From positions 1-18,246 of the forward strand of contig JAOTVX010000056.1 in the NCBI GenBank assembly GCA_029863175.1: DNA of 18,246 nucleotides, read 5' to 3'. This document shows, piece by piece, positions 8,546-14,866 of the stretch. The notes beneath the pieces were generated by a model that saw nothing but the letters and a program-made list of their open reading frames with translations, was not told the origin of the DNA and ran no database searches. A program made the translations under genes and the position numbers. This DNA is from Betaproteobacteria bacterium. Its GTDB lineage: Bacteria; Pseudomonadota; Gammaproteobacteria; Burkholderiales; SG8-41. How positions within the stretch are numbered: the first letter of the stretch is position 1; each line of letters begins with the position of its first letter.

Positions 8546-8574
8546 GTGCCATTCGAGCCTGGCCCCTTTTACTG
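8536..8574 (-). repeat. right terminal inverted repeat of IS4 plus GGGGCCAGGCTC repeat, copy 4
   Basis: On the minus strand this reads CAGTAAAAGGGGCCAGGCTC, then GAATGGCA, then CTTACTTAAGC. The inner 11 bases mirror 7049-7059. The outer part (8551-8574) is identical over 24 bases to 10252-10275, including the CAGT beyond the IS boundary suggested by the inverted repeat, so it may be an independent dispersed repeat. It begins eight bases after the stop codon of the DUF3313 lipoprotein gene, in the same orientation. Confidence 0.7.
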
Positions 8575-8582
8575 ATCCGCGG

Positions 8583-9383
8583 TTACTTTGCCGGCGGCTT
8601 GACGCCGCGCAGTTCCGCAAACCGCCTCGCGAAAAGCAGCGCCCATTTGTCGAACGCGTTCTTTGCATACGACCAGGCCTGGAACGAGTTCAGGTAGCCG
8701 TTCGCCCAGGTCTCCGCCGCACCGCTTGCGTTGTCGTCCAGGGCGTACTTGCGCCCGATCTCGGTGTCGCGGCACTCGGCGAGGATCGCCGCCGATGCGC
8801 CGTCTCGAATCTGCATCTCCATGCCTGCTACGCCCAGGTAAGGGGTGGAGCCTGCTGGCCTGCCGGCGGCAACGCCGGAGCCCGCTTCGGCAACGAATCC
8901 ATAAGGGATCAGCGTGCCGGCGACGCTCCGGGATACCTGGGTCGGCACGAGATCGGTGAGCGCGATCCGCATCACCACAACGCCGGGGCCCGCCTTGTCA
9001 GCGATCTGCATCTGCGGCTTTAGAGCCTTGACCAGCGCATCGTGAAAGTAGTCGGTCAGGATCTTGAGGTCGGTGGGGTCGATCGTGTTCTCCGCGTCCT
9101 TGTTTTTCGGCGGTGCGAGCGATACGACGATGCGCGAGACCAGCACCTTGTCGTAATTCTTCGGCTTGAGGTTCGGATCGTGCCAGCATTCGATGCCCTC
9201 CCCCCAGGGCACGGGTTTCAGCCGCGCGTAGTCGGACAAAAAGCCGCTCTGGGTCATGCGGGTTTTGTCCGAAGCGGTCACCGCGGTGCCGCTCCCCGGG
9301 GTTTGGCAGCCCGCGAGCAGCGCAGCGGCCGTGAGAACGCCGCCGCTCAGCGCGCGCAGGGCAATGGTTTGCCAGTTGGTCAT
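8583..9383 (-). CDS. DUF3313 family lipoprotein
   Basis: A predicted outer- or inner-membrane lipoprotein of unknown function. From ATG 9383 (266 residues) the N-terminus is a signal peptide ending in the lipobox LLAGC, with the acylated Cys at 26. I prefer this start to the upstream ATG at 9416, because a signal peptide should begin near the start and GGAG lies upstream of it. The segment SGFLSDYARLKPVPWGEG matches the start of the DUF3313 domain, and VLVSRIVVSLAPP with LKILTDYFHDALVKAL follow as expected. The C-terminal region (RYALDD-like KYALDD, then WANGYLNSFQAW) resembles the family's amphipathic end. It stands alone, divergent from the next gene. Confidence 0.8.
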   Translation of the reverse strand: MTNWQTIALRALSGGVLTAAALLAGCQTPGSGTAVTASDKTRMTQSGFLSDYARLKPVPWGEGIECWHDPNLKPKNYDKVLVSRIVVSLAPPKNKDAENTIDPTDLKILTDYFHDALVKALKPQMQIADKAGPGVVVMRIALTDLVPTQVSRSVAGTLIPYGFVAEAGSGVAAGRPAGSTPYLGVAGMEMQIRDGASAAILAECRDTEIGRKYALDDNASGAAETWANGYLNSFQAWSYAKNAFDKWALLFARRFAELRGVKPPAK

Positions 9384-9562
9384 GATGATAAATTCTCCGT
9401 TTGATGTCGTTAGCAATTATCGCCGATCGTTGTAAGGTGCGTCACGCTAACCGATAGCAAAGAAAAGACTTTTCGCAAGAGCCGATCCATGGCAGCGTCT
9501 AACTGCGCAGGGTCTTTCCCGTTTGGTCGAACGACTCTCGTTTCGCTCGCTTCCCGAATCTA

Positions 9563-9618
9563 CGAAACTCCGCTTGGTTTAGAGACGCGACGAAACGCCG
9601 CTTGGTTTAGAGACGCGG
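9563..9618 (+). repeat. two tandem 28-bp units upstream of the exported protein gene
   Basis: The 28-base unit beginning CGAAAC and containing CCGCTTGGTTTAGAGACGCG occurs at 9563-9590 and 9591-9618, differing only at one internal base and at the last position. It lies 53 bases before the ATG of the next gene (9671), in the divergent region between two exported-protein genes (9384-9670). It could be a pair of operator sites or simply a recent duplication. Confidence 0.75.
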
Positions 9619-9670
9619 CGGCTCTCCGTCAGCAGGCGCGTCGCCGTCATTCACTTTGAGAGGAAACCTC

Positions 9671-10246
9671 ATGAAGACCCGTATGTTCTCGCAATGGTTT
9701 GCCCTTTTCGCCGCGGCTGCCTTCGCCCTGGGCGTCGCCACGGCTACCCATGCCGCGTCTCCGACCGGCGTGACTGTCGCCGACGCGGTCGTGATCACCG
9801 CAGAAGTGGTGGGGCTCGATAAAGCCGACCGCATCGTCACCCTGCTGGGTCCCAACGGCAATGTCGTCGACATCGAGGCGGGCGACGAGGTCCGCAACTT
9901 CGACCAGATCGAGGTCGCCGACAAGGTCAAGGTGACCTACTACGAATCCGTGGCCATCTATCTCGGCGTGCCGGGCACTCAGCCCGAGGCAGACGCCGCG
10001 GCAGTCATGGTACGAGCGCCGAAGGGCGCGAAGCCCGGTGGCGCGGTGGCTGGCGCGATCGATGTGTCGGCCACGGTCAAAGGCATCGACAAGAAGAAGC
10101 GCGAGTTAACACTGCGGCTGCCGGACGGCAAAGTGGTCAAGAACGAGGTCGACCCGTCGGTCAAGGCCTTCGACACCCTCAAAGTGGGCGATACCATCCA
10201 CGCGCGCCTGACCCGCGCCCTGGCGATTTCGGTCGAGTCCCGCTGA
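9671..10246 (+). CDS. exported protein with two tandem homologous domains, function unknown
   Basis: The 191-residue protein starts at ATG 9671, with AGAGGA about seven bases upstream. A signal peptide is clear (MKTRMFSQWFALFAAAAFAL, cleavage after THA near residue 28), so it is probably periplasmic. The mature part contains two similar blocks. Block 1 is VITAEVVGLDKADRIVTLLG with EAGDEVRNFDQIEVADKVKV and YESVAIYLG. Block 2 is VSATVKGIDKKKRELTLRLP with DPSVKAFDTLKVGDTIHARL and TRALAIS. Each looks like a small beta-barrel, OB-like fold. The blocks are joined by a Gly/Ala-rich linker. I do not recognise a named family. It is convergent with radA, and the two share a hairpin terminator. Confidence 0.8.
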   Translation: MKTRMFSQWFALFAAAAFALGVATATHAASPTGVTVADAVVITAEVVGLDKADRIVTLLGPNGNVVDIEAGDEVRNFDQIEVADKVKVTYYESVAIYLGVPGTQPEADAAAVMVRAPKGAKPGGAVAGAIDVSATVKGIDKKKRELTLRLPDGKVVKNEVDPSVKAFDTLKVGDTIHARLTRALAISVESR

Positions 10247-10251
10247 GGCTC

Positions 10252-10307
10252 CAGTAAAAGGGGCCAGGCTCGAATTCTTGAGCCTGGCCCCATTTGCTCT
10301 TTTACTG
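10252..10307. terminator. bidirectional terminator made from two inverted GGGGCCAGGCTC repeats
   Basis: GGGGCCAGGCTC (10260-10271) and GAGCCTGGCCCC (10280-10291) form a perfect 12-bp stem with an 8-base loop (GAATTCTT). The outer CAGTAAAAG (10252-10260) and CTTTTACTG (10299-10307) are a second, 9-bp inverted pair. On the minus strand the stem is followed by TTTT, the classic form for radA; on the plus strand a T-rich stretch (ATTTGCTCTTTT) follows for the exported protein gene. The block fills the 61 bases between the two convergent stop codons. Confidence 0.85.
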
Positions 10308-11678
10308 TTATCTGGAGACGAGTTCGCGCAACTTGATGACCGCCTCCTCGACGCGCCGCACCGGCATCACCTCCAGCCCCGCGATCGCCTGCCTCGGCCT
10401 GTTGGCATGCGGAATCAGTGCCTGAGTAAATCCGAGCTTCGCCGCCTCACGCAATCGTTCCTGCCCGCGCTGCACAGGACGCACCTCACCCGCCAACCCG
10501 ATCTCCCCGAACACCACCAGCTTTGGCGGCAGCGGCCGGTTCTTGAGCGAGGAGACGATGGCCATCAGCACGGCGAGATCGGCCGCCGGCTCCGTGATCC
10601 TCACGCCACCCACCGCGTTCACGAAGACATCCTGGTCGTAGCACGCGATGCCCGCGTGCCGGTGAAGCACCGCCAACAGCAGCGCGAGACGGTTCTGCTC
10701 GAGGCCGACGGAGAGCCGGCGCGGATTGGGCGCGTGCGCCTCGTCAACCAGCGCCTGGATCTCCACCAGCATGGGGCGCGTGCCCTCCTGCGTCACCATC
10801 ACGCACGAGCCGGCGACTTCGCTATCGTGTTGGGACAGGAACAGGGCCGAGGGATTGGACACGCCCTTCAGCCCCTTGTCGGTCATGGCGAACACGCCGA
10901 GCTCGTTCACCGCGCCGTAGCGGTTCTTGAACGCGCGGATGAGTCGGAAGCTGGAGTGCGTGTCGCCTTCGAAGTAGAGGACCGTGTCGACCATGTGCTC
11001 CAGCACGCGCGGGCCCGCGAGGGCGCCTTCCTTGGTCACGTGCCCGACCAGAATGATCGTCGTGCCCGAGCTTTTCGCGAGCCGCGTCAACTGCGCCGCG
11101 CATTCGCGTACCTGGGCGACCGATCCCGGTGCGGATTGCAGCTGTCCGGAGTAAAGCGTCTGAATCGAGTCGATCACCGCGATGTCGGGCTTCTCGGCAC
11201 TGATCACCGCCTGGATCTTCTCCAGGTTGATCTCGGGGAGTATATGCGCGTGCCCCGCGTCGACACCGAGTCGCCGCGCCCTCAGCGCGATCTGCTGCGA
11301 GGACTCCTCCCCCGTCACATACAGCACCTTGCGCCCGCGGCCGACCTCGGCAAGCGACTGCAGCAGCAACGTGGACTTGCCGATCCCGGGATCGCCCCCC
11401 AGGAGGACGACACCCCCAGCCACCATGCCCCCTCCGAGCACCCGGTCGAATTCCTCGATCCCGGTCGCGATCCGCGACTCTTCGCGGGCTTCCACCTCCG
11501 CAAGGCGCTGCAGCTTGCCCGCCTCGGCGACCAGCCCGAAGCGGTTAGCGGAAGGCGCTGCTTCCGCGATCGCCTCGACCAGCGTGTTCCAGCCCTGGCA
11601 ATGGGGGCACTGGCCCTGCCACTTCAGGACCTGCCCGCCGCACTCGGTGCATGAATAGATGGTTTTTGCTTTTGCCAC
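10308..11678 (-). CDS. radA: DNA repair protein RadA (Sms)
   Basis: A RecA-like ATPase and branch-migration helicase in recombinational repair. The 456-residue length is normal. The N-terminal C4 zinc finger has C10 and C13 (CTEC), and C24 and C27 (CPHC). Walker A is GGDPGIGKS (94-102), followed by VLYVTGEES (118-126). The RadA-specific KNRYG motif lies at 251-255. The C-terminal Lon-like domain contains DVFVNAVGGVRITEPAADLA and PLPPKLVVFGEIGLAGEVRP. The start is GTG 11678 with AGGGG about seven bases upstream; repeat sequence begins about ten bases before it. It lies downstream of alr on the same strand, a pairing I remember from Betaproteobacteria, but here separated by 223 bases of repeats. 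Confidence 0.97.
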   Translation of the reverse strand: MAKAKTIYSCTECGGQVLKWQGQCPHCQGWNTLVEAIAEAAPSANRFGLVAEAGKLQRLAEVEAREESRIATGIEEFDRVLGGGMVAGGVVLLGGDPGIGKSTLLLQSLAEVGRGRKVLYVTGEESSQQIALRARRLGVDAGHAHILPEINLEKIQAVISAEKPDIAVIDSIQTLYSGQLQSAPGSVAQVRECAAQLTRLAKSSGTTIILVGHVTKEGALAGPRVLEHMVDTVLYFEGDTHSSFRLIRAFKNRYGAVNELGVFAMTDKGLKGVSNPSALFLSQHDSEVAGSCVMVTQEGTRPMLVEIQALVDEAHAPNPRRLSVGLEQNRLALLLAVLHRHAGIACYDQDVFVNAVGGVRITEPAADLAVLMAIVSSLKNRPLPPKLVVFGEIGLAGEVRPVQRGQERLREAAKLGFTQALIPHANRPRQAIAGLEVMPVRRVEEAVIKLRELVSR

Positions 11679-11687
11679 CGCTAACCC

Positions 11688-11898
11688 CTAACCGCCAAAA
11701 ACGCCGAAGATCATTGAACCGCCAAGACGCCAAGGTCGCCAAGAAAAACTCGAACAATTATTGAACCGCCAAGACGCCAAGAGAACCACGAATCAAAAGC
11801 CATTACTCGTCACCTGTCCTCGTCACCCATCACCCGTCACCCATCACCCATCACCCGTCACCCGTCACTCGTCACCCATCACCGGTCACAGGTCACCG
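11688..11898 (+). repeat. composite element, middle module and long heptamer array (alr-radA gap)
   Basis: The gap holds no gene. The CCGCCAAGACGCCAAG module occurs three times (near 11692, 11719 and 11764). The last copy runs into CATTACTCGT and then an array of about 13 heptads (TCACCCG, TCACCCA, TCACTCG) at 11805-11898, the longest in the window. The junction between module and array is the same as at 3435-3450 and 13845-13862. The array stops 3 bases from the alr stop codon. The core module is absent here. Confidence 0.85.
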
Positions 11899-11901
11899 TC
11901 G

Positions 11902-12972
11902 CTAGTCGCGCTCGCGAATCGGCACCCTTGCCGCCAACCCGCACAGTAACTCGTATCCGACCGTCCCCGCCGCTTCGGCAACGCGCTCGACGGGCACGCC
12001 CTCGCCCCACAGCACGACGCGCGATCCGACGAGCGCTTCCGGTATGTCGCTCAGTTCGGCGCATAGCATGTCCATCGACACCCGGCCCACCGTCCGCGTC
12101 ATCCGTCCTTCGACCATGATCGGCGTGCCGGTCGGCGCATGCCGCGGATAGCCGTCGGCGTAGCCGCAGGTGACGACACCGATGCGCATGTCGCGGTCCG
12201 CCATGAACAGCCTGCTGTAGCCTACCGTATCCCCGCGCCGCAGGTGCTGCACCGCGATGATCTGGCTCTCCAGCGTCATGGCCGGCACGAGCCCCACTTC
12301 GGACCCCGACTGCTCCGAAAACGGCGAACAACCGTAGAGCATGATCCCCGGTCGCACCCAGTCGGCATGCGTTTCCGGAAACCGGAAAATTGCCGCCGAG
12401 TTGGCCAGGCTGCGTGCCAGATCAAGCCCGTTCGCGAGCCGGTCGAATACCGCGGTCTGCCAGTCAACGCCGCTCGCGCCATCGGCGTCGGAGAGGTGCG
12501 TCATGAGCGCGATCTTTGCGACCCCGGGATTGGATTGGAGGGCCCGCAATGCATCCGGAAACTCCGCGGCCGTGAAGCCGAGGCGGTTCATGCCGGTGTT
12601 GAGCTTGAGGAACACGTCGAGCGCCGCGTCCTTCGGCAGCTGTCGCAGCATGCGCAGCTGTTCACGGGCATGCACCACCGCACTGATTCCGTGCTCGGCA
12701 AACAGCGGGAGCTCGGACGGCGAGAAGAAACCTTCCAGCAACAGGATGCGCTGCCGGTAGCCCGCGGCGCGCAGCCCGATCGCTTCGTCCAGATCGAGCA
12801 GCGCAAAGCCTTCCGCCTCGGCGAGGGCGCGCGCCGCGCGCGCGAGCCCGTGACCGTAGGCGTTCGCCTTCACCACGGCAAACGTTTTCGAGCTGGAGGC
12901 ACGTCGCCGCGCGACCGCGAGGTTATGCCTGAGGGCGCCGAGGTTGATCGTGGCGAATATCGGACGGGGCAT
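11902..12972 (-). CDS. alr: alanine racemase
   Basis: PLP enzyme that makes D-alanine for peptidoglycan. At 356 residues it is the usual length. The PLP lysine is K35 in FAVVKANAYGHG; the second catalytic residue is Y252 in TVGYSRLF; VSMDM (298-302) and CGYADGYPR (269-277) are further family markers. The ATG is at 12972. Upstream on the coding strand there is an A-rich spacer (ATTCAAAAAA) and then a CCCGTCAC heptamer array, without a clear Shine-Dalgarno sequence. The stop codon also abuts a heptamer array, in the opposite orientation, so the gene is framed by inverted arrays. radA follows on the same strand. Confidence 0.97.
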   Translation of the reverse strand: MPRPIFATINLGALRHNLAVARRRASSSKTFAVVKANAYGHGLARAARALAEAEGFALLDLDEAIGLRAAGYRQRILLLEGFFSPSELPLFAEHGISAVVHAREQLRMLRQLPKDAALDVFLKLNTGMNRLGFTAAEFPDALRALQSNPGVAKIALMTHLSDADGASGVDWQTAVFDRLANGLDLARSLANSAAIFRFPETHADWVRPGIMLYGCSPFSEQSGSEVGLVPAMTLESQIIAVQHLRRGDTVGYSRLFMADRDMRIGVVTCGYADGYPRHAPTGTPIMVEGRMTRTVGRVSMDMLCAELSDIPEALVGSRVVLWGEGVPVERVAEAAGTVGYELLCGLAARVPIRERD

Positions 12973-12984
12973 TTTTTTGAATGC

Positions 12985-13083
12985 GTGACGAGTGACGGGC
13001 GACGAGTGACGGGTGATGGGTGACGGGTGACGGCGCTGGACTCAGCGCCATTTACGCATCACTTATCACCTATCACCTATCAC
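12985..13083. repeat. inverted heptamer arrays around a perfect hairpin
   Basis: GTGACGA/GTGACGG/GTGATGG units fill 12985-13031. Then comes GGCGCTG (13032-13038), GACT, and CAGCGCC (13043-13049), a perfect 7-bp hairpin. After a short spacer the array resumes in the opposite orientation (TCACTTA, TCACCTA) at 13057-13083. The whole is one large imperfect palindrome between the start of alr and the end of the next minus-strand gene, overlapping that gene's last codons. The hairpin has no run of T after it, so it is not a classical terminator. Confidence 0.8.
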
Positions 13084-13419
13084 GCCTTTCTGCATCCGGT
13101 AGTTTGTCGCAAAGACGGCCTCGAGGTCGTCGATGACCTCGCAAGCAGCACGGCCCAATGCGTGCTCGGCCAGAAATCGTGACGCCTCTGCCATCAGCCG
13201 GCGACGGTCGAGCATCGGGTACGTCCTTACGAGCCGCCGGATGGCCATCGTGACAGTCTCGTCCGCCGGCCGGGGCATCTTTTCGGGCGCGGCCGCCGTT
13301 GCATCATCGCGCCCCGCGTCGCTGACCGCAAGAAACTCGGCGAACTCGATCAGCTTGTCCTGCTGTTCGGACGCAAGCTGGTCGAAGATCTCCAGCAGTT
13401 TTTGTTCCTCGCCTTTCAT
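13066..13419 (-). CDS. small conserved-looking protein of unknown function
   Basis: A 117-residue soluble protein that I do not recognise. The N-terminal part (MKGEEQKLLEIFDQLASEQQ then DKLIEFAEFLAV) is a charged helical segment; a low-complexity Ala/Pro linker follows (ATAAAPEKMPRPADE, about 40-54), then a second helical part with IRRLVRTYPMLDRRRLMAEA (60-79) and EVIDDLEAVFATNYR (93-107). The coding pattern and the purine-rich GACGAGAGA just before ATG 13419 support a real gene. The last residues VIGDR and the TGA stop are encoded by the adjacent heptamer array, so the natural C-terminus may have been altered by the repeat. Confidence 0.65.
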   Translation of the reverse strand: MKGEEQKLLEIFDQLASEQQDKLIEFAEFLAVSDAGRDDATAAAPEKMPRPADETVTMAIRRLVRTYPMLDRRRLMAEASRFLAEHALGRAACEVIDDLEAVFATNYRMQKGVIGDR

Positions 13420-13736
13420 TCTCTCGTCACTCTCGTAAATCGTGAATCGTAAATCGGCCTTCGTTTAAAACCCGACATTTAGCCGCAGATAAACGCCGAC
13501 AAATCCCAAAGCCGAACCGCCAAGGGCGCGGAGGACGCTAAGGAAGAAAAAAGCTTTACCGCTAAGGTCGCCAAGGACGCGAAGGAAGAGAAAAGCCTCA
13601 CCGCCAGGAACGCGGAGGACGCCAAGGAAACAATAATCAGAATCGAACTCAAGGAACGCCTGGGCAACGCCAAGGGCGGCACACAGGGAAAGTCCTTAGT
13701 CATCCTTCCTCCTTCTGCCTTGTTGCTTCTCGCCGC
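13420..13736. repeat. repeat mosaic without a gene
   Basis: After the start of the unassigned gene come three CGTAAAT/CGTGAAT heptamers (13434-13454). A partial core module follows (13476-13508, ATTTAGCCGCAGATAAACGC), then a long run of degenerate CCGCCAAGGGCGC, CGCTAAGGTCGCCAAGGACG and CGCCAGGAACGCGGAGGACG units (13512-13680). A short CCTTCCTCCTTCTGCC stretch ends it. A minus-strand reading frame across 13479-13781 (repeating LAVRLFSSFASLATLAV) is a translation of the repeats. Confidence 0.8.
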
Positions 13737-13750
13737 CGATGAACGCCGAT

Positions 13751-13899
13751 CAACGCCGATGAAAGTCAAACCCAAGTTCATTTAGCCGCAGATGAACACA
13801 AATAAGCCCCAATACTGAACCGCGGAGACGCGGAGAGAAGCACGCATTAAGAGCAATTACTCATCACCCATCACGTGTCACGTGTCACTCGTCACCCGT
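13751..13899 (+). repeat. composite dispersed element, full copy 2
   Basis: The same three modules as 3341-3506 occur in the same order: core 13753-13810 (GTCAAACCCAAGTTCATTT, GCCGCAGATGAACAC), middle module 13815-13850 (GAACCGCGGAGACGCGGAGA), and array 13859-13899 (TCACCCA, TCACGTG, TCACTCG, TCACCCG). Offset from copy 1 is a constant 10412 bases through the first 120 positions. The array ends 16 bases before the stop codon of the LysR gene on the minus strand. Confidence 0.85.
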
Positions 13900-13915
13900 A
13901 ACGCACCTTCAGATT

Positions 13916-14824
13916 TCACGCGGACCCGCTGAGCGCTTTCATCCTGCTCGTCGCGAATTCGACAAAGGCGGTAAGCAGCCGGGAGCGAAACTTCTCCTTC
14001 AGGTGCACGAACGAGAACGTGCGGATCAGCCGCGGCTCGAGCTGAACCATCACGAGGGTGCCGAGCTGGCGCTCTTTCGCTGCGGTCGCGCGCGACACAA
14101 TGGAGACGCCGAGCCCCGTTTCGACGACGCCTTTGATCGCCTCCAGGCTGCCCAGCTCCATCACGATATTGAGATCCTCAGGCATTACATTGCAGCGGCG
14201 CAAGTACTGGTCGGCGAACTCGCGGGTGCCGGAACCCGTCTCGCGGCTGATGTACGGCTCATCGAGGATTTGTTGTGGTTTCACGTCTCTACTTTTCGCG
14301 AACTTGTGATCCGGCGCGCAGATCACCACCAGCTCGTCCTCGCAACATACCTCGGTGCGCAGCCCCGGGAGATGCGCTGGCGTCTCGATGAGACCCAGGT
14401 CGAGCGTGTGATCGGCCACGCGCGTCTCGATCAGCTCGGAGTTGCCGACCGTCATGTGAGCGTGAACCTGCGAGTGCTGCGCCTTGAATTCGCCGAGAAT
14501 GCGGGGCAGGATGTACTCGGCGATGGTCAGGCTCGCGCCCAACAGCAGCGGGCCGCCGATCGCGCCGGTGAGATCAGCGATGCGCGTCTCCATCTCCTCC
14601 GACAGGCCGAGGATGCGCTCCGCATAGCTCATGACCATTTGCCCGGCGGGCGTCAACGCGATCTTGCCGTGGCTGCGCTCGAACAGGCGCGTGTTGAACT
14701 GCTCCTCGAGCTGCTTGATCTGGAACGTGACCGCTGGTTGCGTCATGAACAGCTGCTCCCCAGCCTTCGTGAAGCTCAGGTGCCGGGCAACCGTGTAGAA
14801 AACCTCGAGGCGGCGGTTGGCCAT
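13916..14824 (-). CDS. LysR-type transcriptional regulator (CysL/CbbR-like)
   Basis: The 302-residue regulator has an N-terminal winged helix-turn-helix (RRLEVFYTVARHLSFTKAGE through LTPAGQMVM, residues 4-65) and a two-lobed effector-binding domain. YISRETGSGTREFADQYL resembles the ligand-contacting segment of the CysL/CbbR-like branch. The effector and targets are unknown. I place the start at ATG 14824: the open frame extends to 14884, but those 20 residues (FTRHPSPVTRHQKN) are a translation of the heptamer array. No clear Shine-Dalgarno sequence precedes 14824, only CAGAAAAAC. It is divergent from lplT and sits within what is otherwise an lplT-alr-radA neighbourhood. Heptamer arrays in inverted orientation lie on both sides of it. 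Confidence 0.9.
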   Translation of the reverse strand: MANRRLEVFYTVARHLSFTKAGEQLFMTQPAVTFQIKQLEEQFNTRLFERSHGKIALTPAGQMVMSYAERILGLSEEMETRIADLTGAIGGPLLLGASLTIAEYILPRILGEFKAQHSQVHAHMTVGNSELIETRVADHTLDLGLIETPAHLPGLRTEVCCEDELVVICAPDHKFAKSRDVKPQQILDEPYISRETGSGTREFADQYLRRCNVMPEDLNIVMELGSLEAIKGVVETGLGVSIVSRATAAKERQLGTLVMVQLEPRLIRTFSFVHLKEKFRSRLLTAFVEFATSRMKALSGSA

Positions 14825-14832
14825 GTTTTTCT

Positions 14833-14866
14833 GGTGACGGGTGACGGGTGACGGGTGACGGGTGAA
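14833..14866 (+). repeat. near-perfect GTGACGG heptamer array upstream of the LysR gene
   Basis: Four and a half consecutive GTGACGG units begin 8 bases before the LysR ATG. It is the most regular array of the window, suggesting recent expansion. On the coding strand it places CCCGTCAC units where the leader and ribosome binding site should be. Confidence 0.9.

Larger units (their letters stand above)
7025..8570 (+). mobile_element. IS4-family insertion sequence, apparently intact
   Basis: An intact transposase gene is bracketed by inverted repeats. The inner, perfect part is CTTACTTAAGC at 7049-7059 and its complement at 8536-8546. The similarity continues outward without gaps: 7025-7059 and the reverse complement of 8536-8570 agree at 28 of 35 positions by hand count, including AAAAGG and CGAATG blocks. 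Taking these as ends gives 1546 bp, a normal size for IS4 elements; the minimal reading (7049-8546) gives 1498 bp. I found no direct target duplication at either boundary, so the exact ends remain open. The transposase stop codon lies inside the right inverted repeat. Confidence 0.75.

Noticed and set aside
7247..8668. 473-aa open frame opposite the transposase
   Set aside because: Shadow of the IS4 transposase, whose catalytic motifs are complete on the plus strand.
10278..11654. 458-aa open frame opposite radA
   Set aside because: Rich in His, Arg and Asp, with no family; it is the antisense frame of radA.
11805..11898. Possible CRISPR array
   Set aside because: The 7-base units are contiguous with no spacers of 25-40 bases, and no cas gene is near.
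11761..11949. Short plus-strand frame with SPVTHHPSPVTRHSS
   Set aside because: Translation of the heptamer array, not a gene.
12139..13023. 294-aa plus-strand open frame over alr
   Set aside because: Antisense to alr, and its end (RRVTGDG) is a translation of the heptamer array.
13479..13781. 100-aa minus-strand frame with repeated LAVRLFSSFASL
   Set aside because: Entirely a translation of the CCGCCAAG-type repeats.
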